This document shows, in pieces, positions 49,467 through 57,875 of a stretch of DNA of 64,000 nt. The stretch comes from Candidatus Rokuibacteriota bacterium (GTDB taxonomy: Bacteria > Methylomirabilota > Methylomirabilia > Rokubacteriales > CSP1-6). The position numbers were made by a program, and so were the translations under genes. Under the pieces are notes generated by a model, which was not told the origin of the DNA, made no database searches, and was given only the letters and a program-made list of their open reading frames with translations. The stretch's first letter is position 1; each line of letters begins with the position of its first letter. The stretch is from the NCBI GenBank assembly GCA_003220685.1, contig QHTE01000055.1, forward strand, positions 224,759 through 288,758, given 5' to 3'.

Positions 49467-51710
49467 ATGCGGATTCGCTTTTGGGGCACTCGTGGATCGA
49501 TCGCTGCACCCGGGGCGAGCACCGCCCGCTACGGGGGTAACACCTCGTGCGTCGAGGTACGGGCCTCGGACGGAACGGTGATCGTCCTCGACTGCGGCAC
49601 CGGGGCCCGCGAACTCGGGCTCCATCTGGCGCAAACTATGCCACAGCCGATCCGGCTGCACCTCTTCATCGGCCATACCCACTGGGATCACATCCAGGGC
49701 TTTCCGTTCTTCGTTCCGGCGTTCCTGCCCGGCTCCGAGCTGAACATCTACGCGCCACTCGGGTTGCAGCGCGGCCTCGAGGAAGCGATGGCCGGCCAGA
49801 TGGAGTATTCGTACTTCCCGGTCAAGATGCGCGACCTGCGCTCGCGCATCCACTTCACCGAGCTCGACGAGGGGTTCTTCCGGGTGGGCGGGGTGCTCGT
49901 GGAGACGCAGTTCCTGAATCACACCGCGCCCACGATCGCCTACCGCATGACCAGCGACGGCGCGACGATCGCGTATGCGACCGACCATGAGCCCTTCTGG
50001 AACGCCTCGGGCCGCGTCTCCCAGCATCCGGGCGACGAGCGCCACATCGCCTTCCTGAAGGGCGCGAACCTCGTGATCCACGACGCCCAGTACACCGACG
50101 CGGAGTACCGCGACAAGGTCGGCTGGGGCCACAGCAGCATCGAGTACGCGGTCGACGTCGCGCTGGCCGCCGGCGTCGAGCGCCTTGTGCTCTTCCACCA
50201 CGATCCGGCGCACGACGACGCGACGATGGAGCGGATGGAAGCGATGGCGCGGGACCACGTCGGCCGGCGAGGCCAGGCGCTGGACGTCCTCGCGGCCCGC
50301 GAAGGCCTCGAGCTGGAGGTGCGGGGCAGCAGCGCCGCGCCGGACATGGCCGAGGCCTCGGCCCTGCAGCACCGCCAGATCGTGGGCGGCCGCGTGCTCC
50401 TGGTCAGCGCCAACGAGCCGGAGGTCGCCGAGATCGAGGAAGTCCTCAGCGACGACGGCCTCGTCTTCCTGCGCGAGACGGACCTCCGCGCGGCGCTTTC
50501 GCGCGGTCCCGAGCTCGTACCCGACATCGCGATCATCGACCGCGAGCTGCTGGACGGCGACGACGACTCGAGCCTCGACGTCTTGCGCGACCGCCTGGGC
50601 CGGCGCAACTTTCCGATCGTCGTCCTCGCCAACAGCTCCATCCCGTCCGACGCCGTCTTCCGCGGCGAGGCCTCGTGGACCGACTACCTGCCGAAGCCCT
50701 TCAGCCCCCCCATGCTCCGTACCCGCGTGCGGGCGTGGCTCGCTCGGACCTTGCTCGTCTTCGATCCGGTCGAGCGTGTGGCGCTGCGCACCGAGCAGGT
50801 GACCGCATCGGGCGACAGCCGGGCTCGCTGCGCGAGCCTCCTGGCCGCTCTACCGCTATTCCGTTTCCTGACCGCGGAGCACCGCGAACTCCTGCTCGAC
50901 AGCGCGACCGAGCAGACCTTCACGGCCGGCCACGTGCTGATCCGCGAGAGCGATCCGCCCGACCGCCTTTTCGTCATCCTGTCGGGCCGGGTGCGCGTTC
51001 TGGAGGTCGCGACCGACTCTCCGGTGGAGCTCATCGTCGGCGAGCTCGGCGTGGGCGAGATCCTCGGCGAGCTGGGCGTGCTGCGGAACCAGCCGCGCTC
51101 GGCGACCGTCGTCGCGGTCGAGCGGACGCACTGCCTGGTCATCCCGCAATCCGAGTTCCTGAAGGTGCTGCAGAACTCCGCCGAGCTGGCGGTCTCGCTG
51201 CTGCGGACGCTCGCCGGTCGCCTCTACGAGACCGACCGCCGCCTGTCGCGCTTCGCGCCCGATCCGGTCACGGGCCTGCCGGGGCGCCGGGCCTTCTACG
51301 ATCAGTATCGCCGGCTGGCCGCCGTCGCGCGCCGCCGCAAGACCGGCGCGCTCCTGCTGGTCGTCGACGTCCTGCAGCTCCGGTCGATCAACGACCGCTT
51401 CGGCTACGGCATGGGCGACGACGTGCTGCGGACCGTGGCCGACGCCCTCGTCGAGGCCACGCGGACGACGGATCTGATCGTGCGCCACGGCGGCGACGAG
51501 TTCGTCGTGTTCTTCCCGGACGCCGGGGTGGGCGACATCGACACGGTCATCGCCAGGGTCAACGACAAGATCAAGGTCCTCTCGGGCAAGCGCGGCGTCC
51601 CGGTCGCGGTCACTTGCAACTTCGGCGTCGCCTACGCCCAGATCCCTCCCGAGATCGCGGACGATTTCCTGCGCGAGGCCGATCAGGACCGGCTGCGCCG
51701 CAAGCGGTAA
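49467..51710 (+). CDS. Four-domain signalling protein: MBL hydrolase - receiver - cNMP-binding - GGDEF
   Basis: About 747 aa from ATG 49467 (MRIRFWGTRGSIAAPGASTA); ATGs at 49440 and 49449 are also in frame. Residues 1-290: PhnP-like metallo-hydrolase, FIGHTHWDHIQGFPFF (HxHxDH). About 305-430: receiver-like domain with DIAIIDREL Asp, VVLANSS and LPKPF Lys. About 450-575: cyclic-nucleotide-binding domain, GEILGELGVLRNQPRSATV. About 590-747: GGDEF domain with an intact RHGGDEF and the I-site RTTD exactly five residues before, so a feedback-inhibited diguanylate cyclase. No transmembrane helix. A cNMP signal could thus set c-di-GMP output, with the MBL domain possibly hydrolysing a cyclic phosphate. 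Confidence 0.9.
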   Translation: MRIRFWGTRGSIAAPGASTARYGGNTSCVEVRASDGTVIVLDCGTGARELGLHLAQTMPQPIRLHLFIGHTHWDHIQGFPFFVPAFLPGSELNIYAPLGLQRGLEEAMAGQMEYSYFPVKMRDLRSRIHFTELDEGFFRVGGVLVETQFLNHTAPTIAYRMTSDGATIAYATDHEPFWNASGRVSQHPGDERHIAFLKGANLVIHDAQYTDAEYRDKVGWGHSSIEYAVDVALAAGVERLVLFHHDPAHDDATMERMEAMARDHVGRRGQALDVLAAREGLELEVRGSSAAPDMAEASALQHRQIVGGRVLLVSANEPEVAEIEEVLSDDGLVFLRETDLRAALSRGPELVPDIAIIDRELLDGDDDSSLDVLRDRLGRRNFPIVVLANSSIPSDAVFRGEASWTDYLPKPFSPPMLRTRVRAWLARTLLVFDPVERVALRTEQVTASGDSRARCASLLAALPLFRFLTAEHRELLLDSATEQTFTAGHVLIRESDPPDRLFVILSGRVRVLEVATDSPVELIVGELGVGEILGELGVLRNQPRSATVVAVERTHCLVIPQSEFLKVLQNSAELAVSLLRTLAGRLYETDRRLSRFAPDPVTGLPGRRAFYDQYRRLAAVARRRKTGALLLVVDVLQLRSINDRFGYGMGDDVLRTVADALVEATRTTDLIVRHGGDEFVVFFPDAGVGDIDTVIARVNDKIKVLSGKRGVPVAVTCNFGVAYAQIPPEIADDFLREADQDRLRRKR

Positions 51711-51711
51711 C

Positions 51712-52467
51712 CTACCGCTTCTTCCGGCTCGCGAACTCCCGGATTCGCTCCCGAGCCGCCGGGCTCGTCCTCAGCGCGGCGGCGTAGCCCTCGGCCTCCC
51801 GACCCGACCCGCCCGCGCGGATCGCCGCGACGATCTTCTTCGTCGCCTCGAGCCCGCCGCGGGGCGAACGGGCGATCTCCGCGGCCAGCGTGGCGACGCT
51901 CGTGTCGAGGGTGGGCGGAGCGACCACGCGATTGACGAGGCCGATGCGCAGCGCCTCGGTCGCGTGAATGGTACGTCCGGTGAGGAGCAGATCGCGAGCG
52001 TGGCCGCCCGCGACGACGTCCAGCAGGCGCGCGATCCCGTAGGCCGGCGGAAAGCCGAGCGTGACCTCCGGGAGCCCGAAGCGCGCCCGGTCGGACGCGA
52101 CGCGAAGGTCCTGGGCGATCGCGAGCATCAGCCCGCCGCCCAGGGCGAAGCCGTCGACGGCGGCGATCGTCACCTGCGGAAGTGTCGCGAAGCGCGCCAT
52201 GATCGCGGCGTGGCGCCGCGCGAGGGCCTCGGCGTCGTCGGGCGTCACCGTCTCCATCTCCTTGATGTCATTGCCGGCGCAGAAGGCGCGGCCGCGCCCG
52301 GCCACCACGAGCACGCAAACGTCGTTCAGCGCGGCCACGCGCTCGAGCGTTTCCTCGAGCGCGGCCGTCAGCCGGCGATCCAGCGCGTTGAGCGCCTCCG
52401 GGCGATTGAGCCGCAGCCACGCGACGCCGTCTTGGGCGTCAAGCTCGACGATCGGGGTGTCCGCCAT
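51712..52467 (-). CDS. Enoyl-CoA hydratase/isomerase homologue missing one catalytic Glu
   Basis: 251 aa crotonase fold: VAWLRLNRPEALNALDRRLT, GRGRAFCAGNDIKEM and GFALGGGLMLAIAQDLRVAS. At the position of the first hydratase Glu (GxELA) there is Met (GLMLAIA). The second Glu is present in ARFGLPEVTLGFPP, and the usual PGxGGTQRL block is PPAYGIARL. Hydration by the two-Glu mechanism is therefore unlikely. An isomerase, decarboxylase or other crotonase activity is more probable. Its ATG (52465-52467) lies within the 3' end of the creatininase gene, 29 bases of overlap. Confidence 0.83.
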   Translation of the reverse strand: MADTPIVELDAQDGVAWLRLNRPEALNALDRRLTAALEETLERVAALNDVCVLVVAGRGRAFCAGNDIKEMETVTPDDAEALARRHAAIMARFATLPQVTIAAVDGFALGGGLMLAIAQDLRVASDRARFGLPEVTLGFPPAYGIARLLDVVAGGHARDLLLTGRTIHATEALRIGLVNRVVAPPTLDTSVATLAAEIARSPRGGLEATKKIVAAIRAGGSGREAEGYAAALRTSPAARERIREFASRKKR

Positions 52468-53410
52468 TGGTCCGGGCCCGGCCGAGGGCGGTGAGGGTCA
52501 GGCAGGCCGCCACGCCGAGCGCGATGCCCACCGTCGCGGTGACGGCCATGGGCCAGAAGTCGGTCCTGAAGAACGCAAGCACGAAGAACGGCGAGCGGCC
52601 GGCGCGAGGCGCCACGCGCCCGTCGAGAAGGCCTTCCACGAGATCCATCGTCTCGGCCAGCAGGACCTCGCAAGCCGCCTTGGCGAACGCCGGATCGGCC
52701 AGCGCCGGGTGGCCGACGTAGCCCCGACCGCCGTTGCGGAGCGGGAAGTTCGGCACCGCGCGCGCGGGGAGCGAGTAGCGCGCCGGCGGAAGCGAGCGAT
52801 AGGACGGATCGACCAGATCGGGCCGGAGCAGGAGCATCAGCGAGGTCTCCCACCAGCCGGCGTGAGCATCCTCGGAGAACGCCCGACGCTCGTCGTCGGA
52901 GAGCGGGCGTCCGAGCGCGTCCGCGATCTTGTCGACGTATCGGCCGCGCAGGAACTGCCAGGCCAGATGGCCCGAGAGCGAGGCCATCGTCACGCGATGT
53001 CGCCGCGAGACGATCGCGGAGGCTTCTTCGAGCGCCGTCAGGTGCCCCGGTCCCCCGTGCCCGTTGGCGACGAGGATATAGCGGAAGCCGGCCCGCGCCA
53101 GCGAGCGGCCGCAGTCGACGACCGCGTCGCGCAGGACGCGCTGGCGCACGCTCACGGTGCCGACGGCGTCGAACGTGAACGAGCCGAGCGGCAAGGTCGG
53201 CGCCAGCAGGGCGGTCCAGCCGGGCCGCGCGGCGGTGAGGCGCTCGGCGAGGGCCTCGGCAAAGTGGCGCGCGGCGATCGCGTCGACGCCGACCGGTAGG
53301 TGCGGCCCGTGCTCCTCGAGCGGGCTCACCGTCAGGACGACGACGGTGCGCGCGCGGTCGAGCGCGTCGAGCGCGGAAGTCGACATTTCCTCGAGCCGGC
53401 GAACGCTCAA
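52439..53410 (-). CDS. Creatininase-family amidohydrolase with a C-terminal membrane helix
   Basis: 323 aa, start at TTG 53408-53410 because MSVRRLEEMSTSALDALDRA restores the family's conserved RxxEEM start and GGGAG lies 8 bases upstream; an ATG at 53386 would lose it. Zinc motifs: VSPLEEHGPHLPVGVDAIAA (EEHGPHLP, with the D), and YILVANGHGGPGHLTALEEA with NGHGG. The C-terminal end VTATVGIALGVAACLTLTAL is a single hydrophobic helix followed by basic residues, not usual for creatininases, so the enzyme may be membrane-tethered. Hydrolyses an amide such as creatinine- or formamide-like compounds. The TTGA start overlaps the plsC stop. Confidence 0.85.
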   Translation of the reverse strand: MSVRRLEEMSTSALDALDRARTVVVLTVSPLEEHGPHLPVGVDAIAARHFAEALAERLTAARPGWTALLAPTLPLGSFTFDAVGTVSVRQRVLRDAVVDCGRSLARAGFRYILVANGHGGPGHLTALEEASAIVSRRHRVTMASLSGHLAWQFLRGRYVDKIADALGRPLSDDERRAFSEDAHAGWWETSLMLLLRPDLVDPSYRSLPPARYSLPARAVPNFPLRNGGRGYVGHPALADPAFAKAACEVLLAETMDLVEGLLDGRVAPRAGRSPFFVLAFFRTDFWPMAVTATVGIALGVAACLTLTALGRARTNGGHPDRRA

Positions 53411-54864
53411 AAGGAGCTCCCTTTCGTCGCGGCCAGATAGTCGCTCTTGGCCCGCTCGAGCTCGGCGATCAGCGCCTGACGCTCCGTCGTCAAGCGACGG
53501 GCCGCGTGCTCGCGGGTCAGCGCGAGGGCGCCGAAGCGCAAACGGCTCCGGAGCCGCCCGGCGCCGACCCAGTAGCGATACGCGATCACGCCGGAGAGCG
53601 GCAGGGTGAGCAAAAATACGAGCGCGCCGGCGGGGCCGACCAGCCGCGCGACGAGCCAGGTCTCGAGCGCCCAGAAGAGCGGAATCGCGAGCATCGCGGT
53701 GAGGAACCGCCACGTCGCGTAGTCGGTCTCCTTGCGCGACATGTGGCGCGCCACCCAGCGCGGGATCCAGTAGGGGAGAAAGTTCACGGTCGCGCCGTAC
53801 ACGAAGAACGGAAAACCGACGATCGCCTGCCAGCCGCGGCGGATCCGCTGGCGGGGCCGCCGCCGCTCGAGCCGCGCGCGCACCGCCTCGTCCTTCACGC
53901 GATATTCGGCCAGGAGCGCCCGGTAGCTCTGGATGCTCTGCCCGATGCGCTCGACCCGCTCGGGGTCACGCTGCTTGAAGTAATTGGTCGAGTCCACGAT
54001 CGCCCGCGACAGGCGGACCAGGTCGATCTGCCGCTCGGCGAGGCCGCGCTCCTCGCGGAGCTCGCGCACCAGCTCGTCGCGGTAGAGCTCCTGGACGGCG
54101 TTCACGAGCCGGCTCTCGTCGATGCGCTCGACGTGGACCACCTCGGCCTCGATGCCCCACTGGATCGCGTCGGTGAGGGCCTCGACCGCTTTGACCGGAT
54201 CTCTCCGGTACGCCTCGAGGTAGGGCGTGACCGGAATGACCGGGCCGAAGGAGAGGAGGACGCGGCCGCGGAAGGACTTCCGCGCGTCGAAGTTGAGCCC
54301 GACCGGGATCACACGCAAGGGGCCCGGACGCTCGGCCTCGTAGCCGAGCGCCAGCCGCGCGGCGCCGGTCTTGATCCGCTGAACGCGCACCTCGGCATGC
54401 GTCGTGCCCTCCGGGTAGATGGCGACGAGCCGGCCCTCGGCGAAGGCCTTGAAGCACGCCTCGAAGGTGCCCGCATTTTTCTCCGCCGTTGTAGCGGGTG
54501 CCGTGAGCCCGGCTCCAGCCGAGGGTGGCCTGCCATAGGAGCTTGGCTCGTCTTGCTTGCGATAGACGGGGATCGCGCCGCACGCGAGGAGGAAGCGCGC
54601 GACGAGGCGATTCTTGAACAGGGCGGCCGTCGCCAGGTAGTGGACCTTGCGCGGAATCGCGGCGCCCACGAGCAGCGAGTCGATGAAGTTGTTGGGATGG
54701 TTGATGCAGAGGAGCACCGGCCCGTCGGCCGGCACGCGCTCCGGGTGCCGGATGTCGACCGAGCGAAAGAAGAACCAGAGCCAGAACCGCCCGACGGCGC
54801 GCACGGCGCGGTAGAAGCCGTCCATGCTATCGGGCCGCGCGCCGGTGTCGACGGTCGCGCTCAC
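53407..54864 (-). CDS. 1-acyl-glycerol-3-phosphate acyltransferase-like (PlsC family)
   Basis: 485 aa. GTG 54862-54864 overlaps the PrpF stop (GTGA); an ATG at 54825 is the next choice. Acyltransferase motifs: LLCINHPNNFIDSLLVGAAI (His-Asp catalytic block, in the NHxNxxxD variant), GAIPVYRKQDEPSS, and VAIYPEGTTHAEVRVQRIKT (EGT block). Two to three membrane helices near the C-terminus (ALETWLVARLVGPAGALVFL and GVIAYRYWV region) and a helical basic end. Acylates lysophosphatidate or a related acceptor. The long C-terminal half (about 250 aa) is more than in E. coli PlsC and typical for high-GC bacterial paralogues. Confidence 0.85.
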   Translation of the reverse strand: MSATVDTGARPDSMDGFYRAVRAVGRFWLWFFFRSVDIRHPERVPADGPVLLCINHPNNFIDSLLVGAAIPRKVHYLATAALFKNRLVARFLLACGAIPVYRKQDEPSSYGRPPSAGAGLTAPATTAEKNAGTFEACFKAFAEGRLVAIYPEGTTHAEVRVQRIKTGAARLALGYEAERPGPLRVIPVGLNFDARKSFRGRVLLSFGPVIPVTPYLEAYRRDPVKAVEALTDAIQWGIEAEVVHVERIDESRLVNAVQELYRDELVRELREERGLAERQIDLVRLSRAIVDSTNYFKQRDPERVERIGQSIQSYRALLAEYRVKDEAVRARLERRRPRQRIRRGWQAIVGFPFFVYGATVNFLPYWIPRWVARHMSRKETDYATWRFLTAMLAIPLFWALETWLVARLVGPAGALVFLLTLPLSGVIAYRYWVGAGRLRSRLRFGALALTREHAARRLTTERQALIAELERAKSDYLAATKGSSF

Positions 54865-55958
54865 GGAATGCGCGCGAAGCCTTCCATCAGGCGCCGGGCC
54901 GTCCGATACACGGTGACGCGCTCCGCCCAGGCGGCGCCGTCGCGGCGACGCACGGCGGCGTCGATCGGCAGCACTCCGGACGGATGACCGAGGCGGAGAT
55001 CGTGCGTGCCGTCGCCGGCGCACTCGCGCACGACGGTTCCGTCCACGCGCGCCGCCACGGCGAGGCACATCGCGACGGTGAGCGCGACGGCGCGGTGGCA
55101 GTTGCCCATCGAGATCACGCGCGTCACCAGATCGACGCTGTCCGCCGCATGCCGGACGCCGTCGAGCGCGGTGAACGCGGTCGCCGGCGCGACCATCGCG
55201 ATCTTGGGCACCGCGGCGCTGCCCGGGATGCCCATCCGCCTAGCCGCGTCGACGCGGATCGCCTCGAGCCGCGTCGAGAGCGCGCGGTCGGCGTCGATCG
55301 CCTGCGGCGTCTCGGTGCCGGCGAGGCCGAGGTCATTCGCGCGGACGAAGACGACGGGGTTCGTGGCGTCCACGAGCGAGGCGTCGATGCCGGCGATCGT
55401 CTCGCGGGGCGCGCCTGTCGGCAGGAGGCGCCCGGTGCCGGCACCGCCAGGATCCAGGAAGTCGAGCGCGATGCGCGCGCCGCGGCCGGCCACGCCGGCC
55501 AACTCGAAATCGCCCTCGACCGCCGCCTCGCCGTCGAGGACCGGCACGTGGGCGACGATGAGCTTCTTCGTGTTGGTGTTGTGGATGCGGACGAGCGTCT
55601 CGCCCTCGACCGCCTTCACCAGGCCCTCGTCGATCGCGAAGGGCCCGACAGAGGACGAGCAGTTGCCGCAGTTGCCCTTGTAGTCCACGATCGCCTTCGC
55701 CACTTCGACCTGCGCGAAGGTGTAGTCGACGTCGGCGTCCGGGTGCGATGGGGCGCCGATGATGCACGCCTTCGACAGGGACGAGATCCCCCCGCCCATG
55801 CCGTCGAGCTGGCGGCCGTAAGGGTCGGGGCTGCCGAGCGCGGTGAGCAGAATACGATCGCGCTCGGCGCCGGCCGGCGGAAGATCCGCTTGATGGAAAA
55901 CGAGACAGCGGCTCGTGCCGCCCCGCATGTAGACGGCCCGGATCTTCTTCTGGCTCAT
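54861..55958 (-). CDS. prpF: PrpF family isomerase (2-methylaconitate / oxalomesaconate type)
   Basis: 365 aa from ATG 55956-55958 (MSQKKIRAVYMRGGTSRCLV). PrpF hallmarks: RGGTSRCLVF, GRQLDGMGGGISSLSKACII, YKGNCGNCSSSVGPFAIDEG, NTNTKKLIVAHVPV and GHPSGVLPIDAAVRR. It isomerises 2-methylaconitate in propionate metabolism or tautomerises 4-oxalomesaconate in aromatic degradation. The tight operon with aconitase and citrate synthase favours the methylcitrate function. Overlaps the aconitase stop by ATGA. Confidence 0.85.
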   Translation of the reverse strand: MSQKKIRAVYMRGGTSRCLVFHQADLPPAGAERDRILLTALGSPDPYGRQLDGMGGGISSLSKACIIGAPSHPDADVDYTFAQVEVAKAIVDYKGNCGNCSSSVGPFAIDEGLVKAVEGETLVRIHNTNTKKLIVAHVPVLDGEAAVEGDFELAGVAGRGARIALDFLDPGGAGTGRLLPTGAPRETIAGIDASLVDATNPVVFVRANDLGLAGTETPQAIDADRALSTRLEAIRVDAARRMGIPGSAAVPKIAMVAPATAFTALDGVRHAADSVDLVTRVISMGNCHRAVALTVAMCLAVAARVDGTVVRECAGDGTHDLRLGHPSGVLPIDAAVRRRDGAAWAERVTVYRTARRLMEGFARIP

Positions 55959-57874
55959 GGACGTCGCCCCTTCGTGTGCGCCAGGATGCCGCCGGCCAGC
56001 AGGATCTCGCGCTCCCGCGTCGTCAGCGCGCACGAGGCGGTGAACGCGGCGCCCGTCCGCGCGTTCTCCACGCGCACCCGCTCGCCCGCCGCCAGCGCGG
56101 CGCGCAGGCCGGGCAGCCGCAAGCGGTCGTCTCGCTCGATGCCCGCGAAATCATCGGGATTGTCGAGGACGAGCGGCACGACGCCCCAGTTGATCAGGTT
56201 CGTGCGGTGGATCCGCGCGAACGATTTGACGATGACGGCGCGGATCCCGAGGTACATCGGGCCGGTGGCCGCCGCCTCGCGCGACGATCCCTGGCCGTAG
56301 GTCTCGCCGCCCACGATGATGCCGCGTCCGGCCGCCTTCGCGCGCGCCACGAAATCGGCGTCGACGTACTTGAAGCAGAACTCCGCGATCGCCGGGATGT
56401 TCGAGCGGAACACGAGCACCGCGGAGCCGGCCGGCGAGATGTCGTCGGTCGACACCTTGTCGCCGAGCTTGATCACGACCGGCGCCTCGAGCGTCTCGGC
56501 CACCGGCTCGCCGAGCGGCACCGGCTTGATGTTCGGCCCGCGCGGGATCTCGCCGGCCCCGTCGGGCTCGACGAATCCCACCGTCGAGCTCGCGAAGCGC
56601 GCCGGCAGGGTGACCGGCCCCGGCGCGCCGAGCGTGCGCGGATCGGTGATGACGCCGGTCAGCGCCGAGGCCGCCGCCACGGTCGACGAGCAGAGATAGA
56701 CCGCGTCGTCCTTCACGCCGCTCCGCCCGGGGAAGTTGCGGTTGAAGGCGCGCAGACTCTTGGCGCCGGCCGCCGGCACGTGGCCGATCCCGGCGCACGC
56801 CCCGCAGCTCGACTCGGAGACCGTGGCGCCCGCGGCGATGAGGTCGGTGAGCAAGCCTTCGCGGGCCATCGTCTCGAGGATCTTGTGGCTGCCCGGGAAC
56901 AGGACGAACGACACCGACGAGTGGACGCGGCGGCCGCGCACGATGTCGGTGACCGACGCCATGTCGTGCCACGAGCCATTCGTGCACGAGCCGACCATCA
57001 CCTGCTCGATCGGCGTGCCGGCGACTTCCTCGATGGGCACGACGCGGTCGGGCGAGCCCGGGAGCGCGACGAGCGGCGTGAGCGCCGCGAGGTCGAGCTG
57101 GATCTCGCCGTCGTACGTCGCGTCGTCGTCGGGCGCCGCCGGCCGCCAGTCGTCGCCGCGGCCCAGACGGGTCAGGAACGAGCGCGTGACGTCGTCGCTC
57201 GGGAAGACGCTGGTCGTCAGCCCGAGCTCGGCGCCCATGTTGGCGATCGTCATGCGCTGGGCGGCCGCCAGGCTCCGGAGCCCGGGGCCGCCGTACTCGA
57301 AGATCTTGCCCGTGCCGCCTCGGACGGTCAGTCGGCGCAGCAGCTCGAGGATCACGTCCTTCGCCGTCACCCACGGCTGGAGCGCGCCGGTGAGGTGAAC
57401 GCGGACGATCTCGGGCATCTGGAAGAAGTAGGGCCCGCCGCCCAGCGCGACCGCGACGTCGAGCCCGCCCGCGCCGATGGCGAGCATGCCGGCCGCGCCG
57501 CAGAGCGGCGTGTGGCTGTCGGTGCCGAGCAGGGTCTGGCCCGGAATGGAGAAGCTCTCCATGTGGACCTGATGGCAGATGCCGTTGCCGGGCTTGGAGA
57601 AGACCGCCCCGTACTTGCGCGAGACGGCCTGCAGGTAGCGGTGGTCGTCGGAGTTTCGCGAGTCGACCTGATAGACATTGTGGTCGGCGTAGCTCACGAT
57701 CCGGCCGGGCACGGCGCGCGCAAAGCCCATCGCCTCGAACTGGAGCCACGACATCGTGCCGTTGGTGTCGGTGAGGAGGACCTGGTCGACCGAGATGCCG
57801 ATTTCGTGGCCGGCGACGGGCTTTCCGGCGACGAGGTGGCTGGCGATGAGCTTCTGGGTGAGGCTCTGGGGCAT
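55955..57874 (-). CDS. Aconitate hydratase
   Basis: 639 aa single-chain aconitase of the shorter bacterial/mitochondrial-like length. Iron-sulfur ligands: QVMVGSCTNGSWHDMASVTD, SESSCGACAGIGHVPAAGAK (two Cys spaced as in aconitases). Substrate block: GTDSHTPLCGAAGMLAIGAG, SKPGNGICHQVHMESFSIPG. Swivelling domain: GETYGQGSSREAAATGPMYL (GSSRE Arg-Ser), IHRTNLINWGVVPLVLDNPD. Interconverts citrate, aconitate and isocitrate, or the 2-methyl analogues. Its gene follows citrate synthase by 1 base and overlaps PrpF, so a citrate or methylcitrate branch is probable. Confidence 0.93.
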   Translation of the reverse strand: MPQSLTQKLIASHLVAGKPVAGHEIGISVDQVLLTDTNGTMSWLQFEAMGFARAVPGRIVSYADHNVYQVDSRNSDDHRYLQAVSRKYGAVFSKPGNGICHQVHMESFSIPGQTLLGTDSHTPLCGAAGMLAIGAGGLDVAVALGGGPYFFQMPEIVRVHLTGALQPWVTAKDVILELLRRLTVRGGTGKIFEYGGPGLRSLAAAQRMTIANMGAELGLTTSVFPSDDVTRSFLTRLGRGDDWRPAAPDDDATYDGEIQLDLAALTPLVALPGSPDRVVPIEEVAGTPIEQVMVGSCTNGSWHDMASVTDIVRGRRVHSSVSFVLFPGSHKILETMAREGLLTDLIAAGATVSESSCGACAGIGHVPAAGAKSLRAFNRNFPGRSGVKDDAVYLCSSTVAAASALTGVITDPRTLGAPGPVTLPARFASSTVGFVEPDGAGEIPRGPNIKPVPLGEPVAETLEAPVVIKLGDKVSTDDISPAGSAVLVFRSNIPAIAEFCFKYVDADFVARAKAAGRGIIVGGETYGQGSSREAAATGPMYLGIRAVIVKSFARIHRTNLINWGVVPLVLDNPDDFAGIERDDRLRLPGLRAALAAGERVRVENARTGAAFTASCALTTREREILLAGGILAHTKGRRP

Positions 57875-57875
57875 T

